In this document: positions 8,623 through 17,120 of the stretch, piece after piece
Numbering within the stretch: position 1 is the first letter of the stretch
Layout of the letters: each line of letters starts with the position of its first letter
Assembly (NCBI RefSeq): GCF_044987625.1
Contig: NZ_JBJDSB010000002.1
Coordinates: forward strand, 620,001-684,000
Source of the DNA: Desulfobaculum sp044987625
GTDB taxonomy: Bacteria; Desulfobacterota; Desulfovibrionia; Desulfovibrionales; Desulfovibrionaceae
Direction of reading: 5' to 3'
Length of the DNA: 64,000 nt
Made by a program: the position numbers and the translations under genes
Notes under the pieces: model-generated
The model's input: the letters and a program-made list of their open reading frames with translations, nothing else
What the model was told of the DNA's origin: nothing
Database searches by the model: none

Positions 8623-9303
8623 ATGCAGGACAAAACCCCCCACATTGATGTGAATGGACCGCGCCAGCGCCTTGAGGTGACGGCGGCAGGGCGGACGTGG
8701 CTTATTGAGCGCACCGCCGACCTCGAAACACTGTGGGAGAGCATTGGCGAGGACGATTTTGGACAGGACGAGCGCCTGCCCTATTGGGCCGAACTGTGGC
8801 CCTCCAGCGTGGTGCTGGCCAACTGGCTGGCGCAAAACCGCGAGCGCATCGCGGGCCGCGTTGGGGTGGACATGGGGTGCGGCCTTGGGCTGACCGCCCT
8901 TGTGGGCGCGTTGTACGGCGCGCGGGTTTTGGCCTTTGATTATGAATATGAGCCGTTGGTCTTTGCCCACGGCAATGCGCCGCTTAATGGCGTCAGCCAG
9001 CCCTTGTGGGTGCAGATGGACTGGCGCTCCGCCGCGTGCGCGGCCGGGGCGGCGGACTTTATCTGGGCCGGGGATATTATTTACGAAAAGCGCTTCATCG
9101 GCGCGGTGACGGATTTTTTGGACCACACTCTGGCGGCGGATGGCGTGGCATGGATTGCAGAACCCGGCCGCGCTGTTGCGAAGCCCTTTGAACGCGCCGT
9201 GCGAGAATTGGGCTGGAGCTTTAGGCGCGTGGTCACCGAAACCATGCAGTGGGAAGGCCACCCCGTGACCGTGCATATCCTTGAAATAACGAAAAATGCT
9301 TGA
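8623..9303 (+). CDS. Class I SAM-dependent methyltransferase (Methyltransf_16-like)
   Basis: 226 residues. The stretch YWAELWPSSVVLANWL followed by the SAM-binding motif VGVDMGCGLGLTALVGALYG and the acidic FDYEYE end of strand 2 resembles the lysine/nicotinamide methyltransferase group (METTL20 and ETF-beta methyltransferase relatives). The motif IWAGDIIYEK fits the post-motif region. AAGGAAG precedes the start ATG. A protein-lysine methyltransferase is the best guess, but the target cannot be read from sequence. The next gene, nikR, begins 45 bases downstream. Confidence 0.75.
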   Translation: MQDKTPHIDVNGPRQRLEVTAAGRTWLIERTADLETLWESIGEDDFGQDERLPYWAELWPSSVVLANWLAQNRERIAGRVGVDMGCGLGLTALVGALYGARVLAFDYEYEPLVFAHGNAPLNGVSQPLWVQMDWRSAACAAGAADFIWAGDIIYEKRFIGAVTDFLDHTLAADGVAWIAEPGRAVAKPFERAVRELGWSFRRVVTETMQWEGHPVTVHILEITKNA

Positions 9304-9348
9304 CCATAACGGTCTGGTATGAAAACCCCGATCATTTCGGAGGACGCA

Positions 9349-9768
9349 ATGGGAAAGACGATCCGTTTTGGTGTCTCGCTTGATTCCGACCTGCTGGACA
9401 AGTTCGACAAGCATTGCGAAGAGCACAGCTACCAAACACGTTCCGAGGCCATTCGCGACCTCATTCGTAACACGCTGGTAAAGAAAGAGTGGGAAGAGTC
9501 CGATAGGGAAGTTGCCGGAACGCTCAGCATGGTCTATGACCACCACCAGAGCAACCTTTCCCAGCGTCTTACGGAGTTGCAGCACGAGGCGCATGAGCTT
9601 ATTCTTTCAACGCTGCATGTCCATTTGGACCATCACAACTGCCTTGAGGTGCTCGTCCTCAAAGGCCCTGCGGACAGAATCCGCAGCCTCGGCCAGCGGC
9701 TGGCTTCGACCAAGGGCGTCAAGCACGGCAAGCTGAGCCTGACTACTACCGGACAGGACTTGGTATAG
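9349..9768 (+). CDS. nikR: Nickel-responsive transcriptional regulator NikR
   Basis: 139-residue ribbon-helix-helix repressor with a C-terminal ACT-like nickel-binding domain. Residues 4-44 form the RHH DNA-binding part. The nickel ligands expected from E. coli NikR (His76, His87, His89, Cys95) align with His79, His90, His92 and Cys98 in STLHVHLDHHNCLE. The start at 9349 has GGAGGACGCA in front; an upstream in-frame ATG at 9319 lacks this. A single GTATGA half-site lies just upstream, but I do not see the full GTATGA-N16-TCATAC operator. It is followed within 5 bases by folE2, so the two are probably cotranscribed. Confidence 0.93.
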   Translation: MGKTIRFGVSLDSDLLDKFDKHCEEHSYQTRSEAIRDLIRNTLVKKEWEESDREVAGTLSMVYDHHQSNLSQRLTELQHEAHELILSTLHVHLDHHNCLEVLVLKGPADRIRSLGQRLASTKGVKHGKLSLTTTGQDLV

Positions 9769-9773
9769 ACCCA

Positions 9774-10556
9774 ATGAAGGATGTACAAAGCGGCCCGGCC
9801 GATGTGGCGTTGCCCATCGACCGAGTCGGCGTGAAGAATTTGCGCCTGCCCGTTCTGGTAAAAAACCGGGACAACAAGGGCGAGGTGCAGCATACCGTGG
9901 CGCAGGTCGACCTTTCCGTCGATTTGCCAGCACGCTTTAAGGGTACGCACATGAGCCGCTTCATCGAAGCGCTCAAAGAGTGGAGCGAGGAGCTGGACTA
10001 TGCCAGCTTTATGCGCCTGCTGGGGGATGTGCGGACCCGGCTGGAAGCCGAGCGTGCGCACCTGATCTTTCGGTTTCCGTACTTTCTTCTGCGCAATGCG
10101 CCGGAGACGGGAACCGCGGCACCAATGGACTACCAGTGCAGCCTGGTAGGCGAATTGGACAATGGGAATCTGACCTTCGAACTGGGTGTGGATGTACCTG
10201 TTATGACGGTGTGCCCGTGCTCCCTTGCCATTTCAAGTGGCGGGGCGCATAGCCAGCGCGCCATTGTGCGGGTTCGGACTCGTTCGCAGGGTATGGTGTG
10301 GATAGAAGACCTTATCGGCATTGCCGAACGCGCCGGGTCGTCCCCGGTTTATGCGCTCCTCAAGAGGGAAGATGAGCGCCGCGTAACGGACGACGCCTTC
10401 GCCAACCCCGCCTTCGTAGAAGACGTGGTGCGCGCGGCGGCGCACGAACTGCGCCAGCTGGAGCAGGTGTCGTGGTTTAAGGTCGAGGTGGAGAGCCAGG
10501 AGTCTATTCACAATCACAGCGCGTATGCCATTATTGAAATGGACAACGACTTGTGA
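9774..10556 (+). CDS. folE2: GTP cyclohydrolase FolE2 (type IB)
   Basis: 260-residue GTP cyclohydrolase IB, the first step of folate synthesis (GTP to dihydroneopterin triphosphate), from the form that does not depend on zinc. The residues I recall as metal ligands of the neisserial enzyme fall at the same numbers here: Cys147 (in VMTVCPCS), His159 (GGAHSQR), Glu201 and His246 (SIHNHSA). It starts 5 bases after nikR. Whether nickel-dependent NikR influences its expression is an inference from this arrangement. Confidence 0.9.
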   Translation: MKDVQSGPADVALPIDRVGVKNLRLPVLVKNRDNKGEVQHTVAQVDLSVDLPARFKGTHMSRFIEALKEWSEELDYASFMRLLGDVRTRLEAERAHLIFRFPYFLLRNAPETGTAAPMDYQCSLVGELDNGNLTFELGVDVPVMTVCPCSLAISSGGAHSQRAIVRVRTRSQGMVWIEDLIGIAERAGSSPVYALLKREDERRVTDDAFANPAFVEDVVRAAAHELRQLEQVSWFKVEVESQESIHNHSAYAIIEMDNDL

Positions 10557-10618
10557 GAACCTGATAGACAGCGAGGGGTCTTCGTGTGCCCTCGTGACCC
10601 GAAAAGGATGGTTTTCCC

Positions 10619-10963
10619 ATGAAAGTGCTAGGCACAGCCCAGTCAGCTCTCAGTGCGTTCTCCACGGCGCAGGCCGTGACGGCGAACAATATTGCCAATG
10701 TGAATACCGAGGAGTTCATGCCCTCGCGCACGGACTTTGAGGAACGCCCGGACTATTCCGGCGTCGCCGTTGCAGACATCAGCCAGGAGGGCAGTGCCGT
10801 GCCCACCGCGGGCGGCGTCCTGCCGTCCCCAGCCCCATCGCAGACGGACCTAGCCGTGGAAATGACCACGCTCATGTCCAACCAGCGGGCCTTTGAAGCG
10901 TCCGCTGCTGTTGTTCGCACACAGGACGAAATGCTTGGTACGCTTCTTGATAATCAAGTGTGA
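10619..10963 (+). CDS. Short flagellar basal-body rod-type protein (FlgC/FlgG-like termini)
   Basis: Only 114 residues. The N-terminus (FSTAQAVTANNIANVNTEEF) matches the Flg_bb_rod signature and the C-terminus (MTTLMSNQRAFEASAAVVRTQDEMLG) matches the conserved basal-body C-terminal helix, with about 45 residues rich in Pro/Ser/Gly between them. It lacks the FlgC hallmark around DSVTGP and is shorter than FlgC (about 135-150). AAAGGATG precedes the ATG at a rather wide spacing. It lies 20 kb from the main flagellar operon but beside a sigma-54 activator. It may be an accessory rod subunit; it could also be a shrunken paralogue. Confidence 0.75.
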   Translation: MKVLGTAQSALSAFSTAQAVTANNIANVNTEEFMPSRTDFEERPDYSGVAVADISQEGSAVPTAGGVLPSPAPSQTDLAVEMTTLMSNQRAFEASAAVVRTQDEMLGTLLDNQV

Positions 10964-10964
10964 G

Positions 10965-11011
10965 ATGCCGAAAATGCTGACAAAATACCGTCAGTAGCCA
11001 GTATTCGGCAT
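10965..11011. repeat. Nested inverted repeat downstream of the rod-type gene
   Basis: ATGCCGAA (10965-10972) pairs perfectly with TTCGGCAT (11004-11011), and CTGAC pairs with GTCAG inside the arms. It begins two bases after the rod-gene stop. There is no T-run directly after it, so it is a poor rho-independent terminator; it may be an mRNA 3' end structure or protect the transcript. Confidence 0.5.
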
Positions 11012-11153
11012 ACGTGTGTCCTGGTTTTCTAAAAGTTTTCTTGACTTTGCGTCAGTGTATTGACAGCAATATGCTGATAGCGTGTGTCTTTACGCGTTGT
11101 TTCCGGTGCTTGTCAGAGGGGGGACCGGCAACCGGGGCTCATGTGGAGGATCA

Positions 11154-12161
11154 ATGGATATCGTTAAGAGTGGTATCATAGGACAAAGCCCGGCCCTGAA
11201 GAAAGTCTTCGGGGTGCTCGCCAAGGTCGCCCCTACCGAAAGTACGGTCCTTGTCACGGGTGAATCCGGAACCGGTAAGGAACTGCTGGTTCGCGCACTC
11301 CATGCCAACAGCAAACGGGCGGACAAGCCCTTCGTCCCCATCAACTGCGGGGCCATCCCGCGCGAACTTCTGGAGTCCGAACTCTTCGGGCACGAGAAGG
11401 GCGCTTTTACGCATGCCATCCGTTCGCGCGCCGGCCGGTTTGAGCTGGCCGACGGCGGCACCATATTCCTTGATGAAATAGGCGAATTAGACCTCTCTTT
11501 GCAGGTGAAAATCCTGCGCGTATTGCAGGAGCGCGAGTTCGAGCGCGTTGGCGGAAGCAAAACCCAACAGGTGGATGTGCGCATCGTTGCCGCCACCAAC
11601 CGCGACCTTGAGGACGAAGTCAACAAGGGAAACTTCCGCGAGGACCTGTTCTACCGTCTCAACGTCATTCCTTTGCACCTGCCGCCATTGCGGCAGCGCG
11701 GGAACGACGTCTCGCTGCTTGCAGACCATTTTCTGAAACGCTTCACCGATACACAGGGTTGCGCGCCGCTTAGGCTGGGTCCGGAGGCGCGGGCCATGCT
11801 CCTGTCCTATTCATGGCCGGGAAATATCCGCGAACTGGAAAACTTCATGGAGCGCCTGTCCATCCTTTGCGATGGCGATACCATCACGCCCGAAGACCTG
11901 CCGGAGAAAATCTGGTCGGACATCGGACGCGAGCGCCCCATGGAGGAAATGCCCCCAGCTATGCCTGCCGGCTTTGCATGGCCGCAGGTGCAGGACCTTG
12001 TGGACAAGGACCTTGACCTCAAGGCCTTCCTGGACAAGGTGGAGGAAAAGCTGCTGGTGGAGGCCCTGGGACAGGCCGATGGCGTCAAAAACCGGGCTGC
12101 CGAGATTCTCGGCATCAAGCGGACGACGCTCATCGAAAAGTTGAAGAAGAAAGGCCTGTAA
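11154..12161 (+). CDS. Sigma-54-dependent transcriptional activator, AAA+ plus Fis-type HTH, no receiver
   Basis: 335-residue bacterial enhancer-binding protein with no N-terminal sensory or receiver domain. It has Walker A GESGTGKE (36-43), a sigma-54 contact loop reading GAFTHA (83-88) where the family has GAFTGA, Walker B GGTIFLDE (101-108), the sensor region RIVAATNRDLE and a C-terminal Fis-type helix-turn-helix ending RTTLIEKLKKKGL, which resembles FleQ/FlrA C-termini. GTGGAGGATCA precedes the ATG. The adjacent rod-type gene and the sigma-54 promoter before flgF make a flagellar regulator plausible. ATPase residues look intact; the effect of the His in the loop is unknown. Confidence 0.88.
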   Translation: MDIVKSGIIGQSPALKKVFGVLAKVAPTESTVLVTGESGTGKELLVRALHANSKRADKPFVPINCGAIPRELLESELFGHEKGAFTHAIRSRAGRFELADGGTIFLDEIGELDLSLQVKILRVLQEREFERVGGSKTQQVDVRIVAATNRDLEDEVNKGNFREDLFYRLNVIPLHLPPLRQRGNDVSLLADHFLKRFTDTQGCAPLRLGPEARAMLLSYSWPGNIRELENFMERLSILCDGDTITPEDLPEKIWSDIGRERPMEEMPPAMPAGFAWPQVQDLVDKDLDLKAFLDKVEEKLLVEALGQADGVKNRAAEILGIKRTTLIEKLKKKGL

Positions 12162-12269
12162 TCCTGTGACTGTCAGCGGTCCCCGCCGATTGGGGCTTCC
12201 CGTGGCAAAGACATATCGTGCAGGACGCATTTGTAAGCGTTTTGCATGGTTGTTGCATAAAGAGTTGTC

Positions 12270-15200
12270 GTGAGCGTTCGTACTACTAGCAGCCTGTTCT
12301 GCATCCTCTTGCTGGCAAGCCTTGCGGGGCTTTGTTTCCCGGCATCCGGCCGGGCCGTGTCGTATTCCTTCGGGCTTCACCCGGATAAGGAACGCGTCGT
12401 CTTTACCTTTCCAGACACCCTGCCAAAGTATGACGTTGTCCGTACCGGCAAGCGCAGTCTGACTGTTGCCGCGCCGGAGGGTATGGACTCCGTTACCGGG
12501 GGCCGCCCGGACCTTGGCGGGGCAAACATTGTGGGAAGCGTCACCCCAAAGCCGGACGGGGCAACCCTTGGGCTGAAGACCGATGCCTTTGGGTATGTGG
12601 CCTTCACGCTGGAAAACCCGCCGCGCCTTGTGGTGGACGTGTTCCCGGACCCGCTGGGCGCGCGGTGGACGCCGCGCGCAGGGGCCGATGCGCCGCAGGC
12701 CAAAGCGCCTGCGCCCGCTAAAAAGCCCGCCCCCAAGGCCAAAAATGCGACGCGCACCGCGCCGAAGGTGAATGCCACCACGCCGCGCCGCGCCGCCGCG
12801 CCACAGACCAACGCGACGGGGAACCGTACCGCCGCCCCATCCCGCACCAATGCCACTCAGGCCAATGCCACCACTCCTTCCCGCGCCGCCGCGTCCAATC
12901 AGACCGAGTCGAAGTCCATGTCCCAACGCGTGGACAGGGGCGACGACGCGGCCAAGGACTCCGGCAATGTCTTTCGTGGCCGGGTGGTGAAGGGGCAGGG
13001 CGTCCCCGAGGTGCGTCAGAAGCTGACGACTCCTCAGGCTGTGCGCCGTCCTGTGGCATCCAATACCACCGCCACGCCAGAACCGCAGGTCTCCGCCGCC
13101 GCCAAGACACCGTCGCAGCGGGTGGAGCAGAAGGCCAACGGCACCGGCGTGCGCGAAAAGGTTGCCGATTTTCTGCGTGACGAGTCCATGCCGTGGGCCG
13201 TTCGCGCCAAGGTGAACCGTGGTTCCAAGGCCGACGCCACTCCCCTTAGCGCGCCTGAGGATGACATGTCCGGCGTGAGGGCGGCTTCGGACGCGCTGCC
13301 GCAGCCCGTCGCCGAAGAGCCGCAGCCCGAGCCGGAAGTGCAGCCCGAACCGGAATCGCCCGAGCAGCCGGAGGAAACGGTCGTGGCCGAAGGGGAAGTA
13401 ACCCCGGACGAGGCCAACGCCACCAACGGTACCAATGCGACGCAGACGCCGGACTTTGAGGAAGTAATGCTGGGGGCGCAGACGGCCCAAAGCATGGGTG
13501 AGTATGACGCCGCGCTGGAACAGCTTGATATTCTGACCCGCGACACCCGCGTGCCCGACGATATGCGCGAGGAAGCGCTCTATATGAAGGCCGATGTGCT
13601 CTACAGCAAGCATACGGGCGAGCTGGAAAGCCACTTTGACGAAATTAACGGCGCGTACGAAACCGCCATGAACTCCAACCTGGACTCCCAGCGCGTGCCT
13701 ACAGCGCTCCTCAAGCGCGGCGTGCTGAATCTCAAGGTTGGCAATATCCCCGAAGCGACGGCGTTTTTTAACCGCCTGCGCAAAAAGTACCCCAACGACC
13801 TGAACGTCCCCCTGACCTATTATTACTGGGGTGACTACTATTTCAAAAACAAGAACTATCAGCGCGCTGCGGACGAGTTTCAGTATCTTGTCCAAGTCTA
13901 CCCGGACAGCCAGTTCGTGCGCGAGGCTTCCCTTGGTCTGGCCCGCTCCCTCAAGGAGCTGGGCTACGACAAGCAGGCCTTCCAGATTGTGGACTTTATC
14001 GAAAAGCGCTGGCCGCGCTATTATATCGAGTTCCCGCCGTTCCTGCAGTTGCAGGGCGACGCCGCCTATCAGGTGGATAACTTCGAGGCCGCCAAGGACT
14101 ACTACTGGTCGTATTACAACATCGACCCCAAGGGCGATGACGCGGACATCATCCTTGCCCGCCTTGGCGACATCTACGTCAAGACGGACAAGCCCGCCGC
14201 CGCGCGTGAAGTGTACCAGAAGGCCGTCACCGAGTTCCCGGACCGCGAGGGCGGGCTGATTTCCAAGATGCGCCTTGCCGAGGAAGGCATCTACGACGCA
14301 CCCACCGTGGAGCAGATGTACAGTATCTTTGACAAGCCGCTGAACCTGAAGCCGTCCGAGATTTACAACGAAATCATCGCGGACCACCCGGAGAGCGCGC
14401 TTGCGCCGCTGGCGCACCTCAAGCGCGGCATCTGGGAGATGTGGAACAAGAAATACCTCGACGCCATCGCCTCTTCGCGGGCCTTCGCCGAGAAGTACCC
14501 GGAGAACAAACTGCTCCCCCGCGCCATGGACGTGGGCCTGCAATCCTTTAGTCAGTTTGTTGAACCGCTGGTGCGCGAGGAAAACTATCCCATGATCATT
14601 AAGCTGTGGGAGGAAAACGACTTCCTGCGCAAACAGCGCGAGCAGCTTTCTCCCGGTGCGCGTATGGCATTGGCCCTTAGTTTCTGGAAGCGCGGCAATC
14701 CCGAGCGCGCGCTGGATATCGTGACGCCGTTCCTGAAACAGGCGCAGATTCCCGAAGCCTCGGAAATGGCGATGAGCCTTGCCCTGTCCGTGTATCTGGA
14801 AAATCAGGCATGGGAAAAGGTGCTGGAGACCGCAGACGCCGTGAAGCAGTGGGAGCTTTCCCCGGACCATCGCCGCGAACTGCGCTACGCCGAAGCCCTT
14901 GCGCACGAGAATCTTGGCCAGCTCGACAAGAGCCGTCCCCTGTGGATGGAACTGGCGCAGGACCGCCAACTTGACGAGCGCCAGCGCGCCTACGCCCTGT
15001 ACTTCATGGCCCTTGAGGCTGAGGAGAAGGGGCAGCTTAAGGTTGCCTACAACAACGCGCAGGAGGCCCTTGATACCTTGCTCCGCAGGGACGAGGACCA
15101 GAGCAAGATTCGCGATACTCTGCGCATTCTTGTAAATGTGACCGAGCGTTCCGGCCGCGTGCCCGAGGCCCTGAAATGGTCGCAGGAGTATGAAAAGCAT

Positions 15201-15419
15201 ATCCCTGAGGGCGACCCGAGCCTGCGCGCCTTGCATTACCGCATGGCGGGCCTGCACAAGAAAATTGGCGATACCAAAAAGTGGCGCGAAATGCTGGGCA
15301 AGCTGGCCGATTCCGCACCGGATACGCTCTATGGCCGTATGGCCGCGTCTGACCTCAAGCTTGACAGTCTTGAGCAGGCCACGCGACAGTATCAGCCAGA
15401 CGCAACAACGTTGCAGTAA
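12270..15419 (+). CDS. Large exported TPR protein with AMIN-like N-domain and N-X-T-rich linker
   Basis: 1049 residues, starting at GTG 12270. A signal peptide (about 1-29, ending SGRA) leads to a beta-rich AMIN-like domain (about 30-130), then a low-complexity Ala/Pro/Asn/Thr linker (about 135-395), then a long run of tetratricopeptide-like helices to the C-terminus (for example residues 395-700 with YYWGDYYFKNKNYQRAADEF). The linker has 12 N-X-T sequons (Asn159, 168, 181, 185, 194, 198, 210, 265, 290, 383, 386 and 389) and a PEPE-type stretch. It is predicted periplasmic, perhaps envelope- or motility-associated. I know no characterised homologue; the AMIN assignment is tentative. Confidence 0.8.
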   Translation: MSVRTTSSLFCILLLASLAGLCFPASGRAVSYSFGLHPDKERVVFTFPDTLPKYDVVRTGKRSLTVAAPEGMDSVTGGRPDLGGANIVGSVTPKPDGATLGLKTDAFGYVAFTLENPPRLVVDVFPDPLGARWTPRAGADAPQAKAPAPAKKPAPKAKNATRTAPKVNATTPRRAAAPQTNATGNRTAAPSRTNATQANATTPSRAAASNQTESKSMSQRVDRGDDAAKDSGNVFRGRVVKGQGVPEVRQKLTTPQAVRRPVASNTTATPEPQVSAAAKTPSQRVEQKANGTGVREKVADFLRDESMPWAVRAKVNRGSKADATPLSAPEDDMSGVRAASDALPQPVAEEPQPEPEVQPEPESPEQPEETVVAEGEVTPDEANATNGTNATQTPDFEEVMLGAQTAQSMGEYDAALEQLDILTRDTRVPDDMREEALYMKADVLYSKHTGELESHFDEINGAYETAMNSNLDSQRVPTALLKRGVLNLKVGNIPEATAFFNRLRKKYPNDLNVPLTYYYWGDYYFKNKNYQRAADEFQYLVQVYPDSQFVREASLGLARSLKELGYDKQAFQIVDFIEKRWPRYYIEFPPFLQLQGDAAYQVDNFEAAKDYYWSYYNIDPKGDDADIILARLGDIYVKTDKPAAAREVYQKAVTEFPDREGGLISKMRLAEEGIYDAPTVEQMYSIFDKPLNLKPSEIYNEIIADHPESALAPLAHLKRGIWEMWNKKYLDAIASSRAFAEKYPENKLLPRAMDVGLQSFSQFVEPLVREENYPMIIKLWEENDFLRKQREQLSPGARMALALSFWKRGNPERALDIVTPFLKQAQIPEASEMAMSLALSVYLENQAWEKVLETADAVKQWELSPDHRRELRYAEALAHENLGQLDKSRPLWMELAQDRQLDERQRAYALYFMALEAEEKGQLKVAYNNAQEALDTLLRRDEDQSKIRDTLRILVNVTERSGRVPEALKWSQEYEKHIPEGDPSLRALHYRMAGLHKKIGDTKKWREMLGKLADSAPDTLYGRMAASDLKLDSLEQATRQYQPDATTLQ

Positions 15420-15431
15420 CGCTGGAAGCAT

Positions 15432-15455
15432 CCCCGTCAGCGCGCGCTGGCGGGG
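15432..15455 (+). promoter_or_regulatory. GC-rich hairpin in the leader of the AmmeMemoRadiSam B gene
   Basis: CCCCGTCAGC and GCTGGCGGGG form a 10-bp stem with one G-T pair around a GCGC loop, immediately upstream of the ribosome site of the gene at 15468 and after the TPR stop at 15419. With no T-run it is more likely an RNA stability or attenuation element than a terminator. Confidence 0.4.
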
Positions 15456-15467
15456 CGGAGGGGGAGT

Positions 15468-16277
15468 ATGGATAGACTACCCGTCGTCGCCGGACAGTTC
15501 TACAGCAATGACCCGGACGCCCTGAAGCAGGACATCGCATCGTGCATGTCCACCGCGGAGGGGAAAATGTCGGAGCACACCGTGCTCGCCATGGTGCCGC
15601 ATGCGGGCTATCCCTTTTCCGGGGGCGTGTGCGGCAAAACCATGGGCGAGGCGAACTTTGCCTCGCGCGTGATTTTGCTTGGTCCCAACCACACGGGCAA
15701 TGGCCGCCCGCTGGCCGTGTGGCCCGATGGGGTGTGGCGCATTCCCGGTGGAGAGGTGCCCGTGGACGAAATGCTCGCCGCGCGCGTCATTGCCTGTCAC
15801 ACCGCGCTGGAGGCCGATACGGTGGCGCATGCCTACGAGCATTCGCTGGAAGTTGTGCTCCCCTTCCTGCGGACGGTTCGCCCGGATGCCGGAATTGTCC
15901 CCATCTGTGTGGCGGAATCAAATCTTGATGTACTCCGGGCTGTGGCCGGGAGCATTGCCGCCACCCTCAAGCAGGATCCCAAACCTGCCAGCATCGTCGT
16001 CAGCTCGGACATGAGCCATTTTCTCAGCGACGTGGAAACCCGAAAACTGGACACATCCGCCCTGAACGCCGCAGTGGCCCTTGACGCCGAAGCGCTGTAT
16101 CATGAGGTTCTGTCCAAGGATATTTCCATGTGCGGCATTTTGCCGATGACACTTGGTCTTTTCCTCGCGCGCGAGCTTGGCGCAACCAGCGCCCGGCTTG
16201 TGGCCTATTCGACCTCCGGCGATGTGACGGGCGACTACAGCAAAGTGGTCGGCTACGCCGGAATACTGGCATCCTAA
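15468..16277 (+). CDS. amrB: AmmeMemoRadiSam system protein B (MEMO family)
   Basis: 269-residue MEMO-family protein, fold-related to class III extradiol dioxygenases. Family signatures seen are VPHAGYPFSGGV, LLGPNHTG, YEHSLEVVLPF and SSDMSHF, with conserved histidines that could bind metal, and CGILP near the end. The system usually pairs MEMO with AMMECR1 and a radical SAM protein; neither partner is in this window. A strong GGGGGAG ribosome site precedes the ATG. Substrate is unknown. It sits between the TPR protein and a lipoprotein on the same strand with short gaps, so cotranscription is likely. Confidence 0.9.
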   Translation: MDRLPVVAGQFYSNDPDALKQDIASCMSTAEGKMSEHTVLAMVPHAGYPFSGGVCGKTMGEANFASRVILLGPNHTGNGRPLAVWPDGVWRIPGGEVPVDEMLAARVIACHTALEADTVAHAYEHSLEVVLPFLRTVRPDAGIVPICVAESNLDVLRAVAGSIAATLKQDPKPASIVVSSDMSHFLSDVETRKLDTSALNAAVALDAEALYHEVLSKDISMCGILPMTLGLFLARELGATSARLVAYSTSGDVTGDYSKVVGYAGILAS

Positions 16278-16297
16278 GTGGTGCAAGGAGTGTGACC

Positions 16298-17053
16298 ATG
16301 ATTTCTGCTTTGCGGCCGGGGGCGGCGAAGATTCTGCTTCTGGTGCTTGCATTTACTCTTGTGGTGGGCTGCCAGCCCACAAAGCCTTTGCCCCAGCCTC
16401 GCCGGGTTGTGAATCCGGCCACGGTTTCCGGCGCGGTGACCACGCCACAGTGGGATATTGCCGCCGTTGCCTACGAGCATTTTGGGCAGGGCATGGACTA
16501 TGCCGATGCCGGTTTGGCGCCGGTATTCCTCGTTTTTCATAATAAGGGCGACGCCAGCCCCGTGGTGCGCGTGGAAGAAGCGCGCGGCAAGGGTGTGGAC
16601 GGCGAGTACCTTGCCTACAATCTTGAAGAGGCCACGCGCCTCGTCTTTGCCTCCGAAACCTTCTCCAATACGGCGTCCAACGCGGGCAAGACCGCGGCGC
16701 TTGGCTCCTTCCTTGGTGCCGGGCTTGGCGCGCTTCTCGGTACCATTGGCGGTGGCGACAATATTTGGAAGGGCGCGGCTATTGGCGCGGCAGGCGGCGC
16801 GCTGGTCGGCGGCGCTGGCGGCGTGTACGCGTCCTCCGAACGCGACCTGAAGCGCGTTATCCGGCGCGAATTGGACCAGTACGGCTGGAATGATGAGCCG
16901 GTCCCGGCGGAGTACACCCGTGTGGGGTATCTCTACTTCCCGGCGGAACGCCAGATTAATGCCGTGCGCCTTATCGTGCGTGATGGCGGGAGCATCCATT
17001 CCTACACGGTGCCCGTCGCGGCCTCCGAGATGGGTGAGAAGGACGGCAAATAG
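16298..17053 (+). CDS. Lipoprotein with glycine-zipper segment
   Basis: 251 residues with a type II signal ending LVVGC (lipid-modified Cys near residue 25). A globular part (about 45-125) is followed by a Gly/Ala-rich hydrophobic zipper (GSFLGAGLGALLGTIGGGDN and AAIGAAGGALVGGAGG, about 128-175) that looks like a membrane-inserting hairpin, then a C-terminal domain. GCAAGGAGTG precedes the ATG. A strong terminator follows. No characterised homologue is recognised; outer-membrane anchoring is inferred from the lipobox. Confidence 0.8.
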   Translation: MISALRPGAAKILLLVLAFTLVVGCQPTKPLPQPRRVVNPATVSGAVTTPQWDIAAVAYEHFGQGMDYADAGLAPVFLVFHNKGDASPVVRVEEARGKGVDGEYLAYNLEEATRLVFASETFSNTASNAGKTAALGSFLGAGLGALLGTIGGGDNIWKGAAIGAAGGALVGGAGGVYASSERDLKRVIRRELDQYGWNDEPVPAEYTRVGYLYFPAERQINAVRLIVRDGGSIHSYTVPVAASEMGEKDGK

Positions 17054-17084
17054 TCGCTCCTTTCCCAATTTGAGACCTGTGCAG

Positions 17085-17120
17085 AGCGCGGTGGTCAGTC
17101 ATGACCGCCGCGCTTTTTTT
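17085..17120 (+). terminator. Rho-independent terminator after the lipoprotein gene
   Basis: AGCGCGGTGGTCA pairs with TGACCGCCGCGCT (13 bp, one G-U pair), loop GTCA less one base, followed by seven T residues. It closes the TPR/MEMO/lipoprotein run on the plus strand. Confidence 0.92.

Noticed and set aside
12242..12257. Sigma-54-like TTGCATGGTTGTTGCA upstream of the TPR gene
   Set aside because: The invariant GG at -24 is TG and the start would fall at the GTG codon, leaving no leader.
11811..15431. A 1206-codon open frame on the minus strand opposite the sigma-54 activator and the TPR gene
   Set aside because: No ribosome site, no recognisable domain, His/Gly/Leu-rich composition typical of the reverse complement of a GC-rich gene. 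The plus-strand genes have clear motifs.
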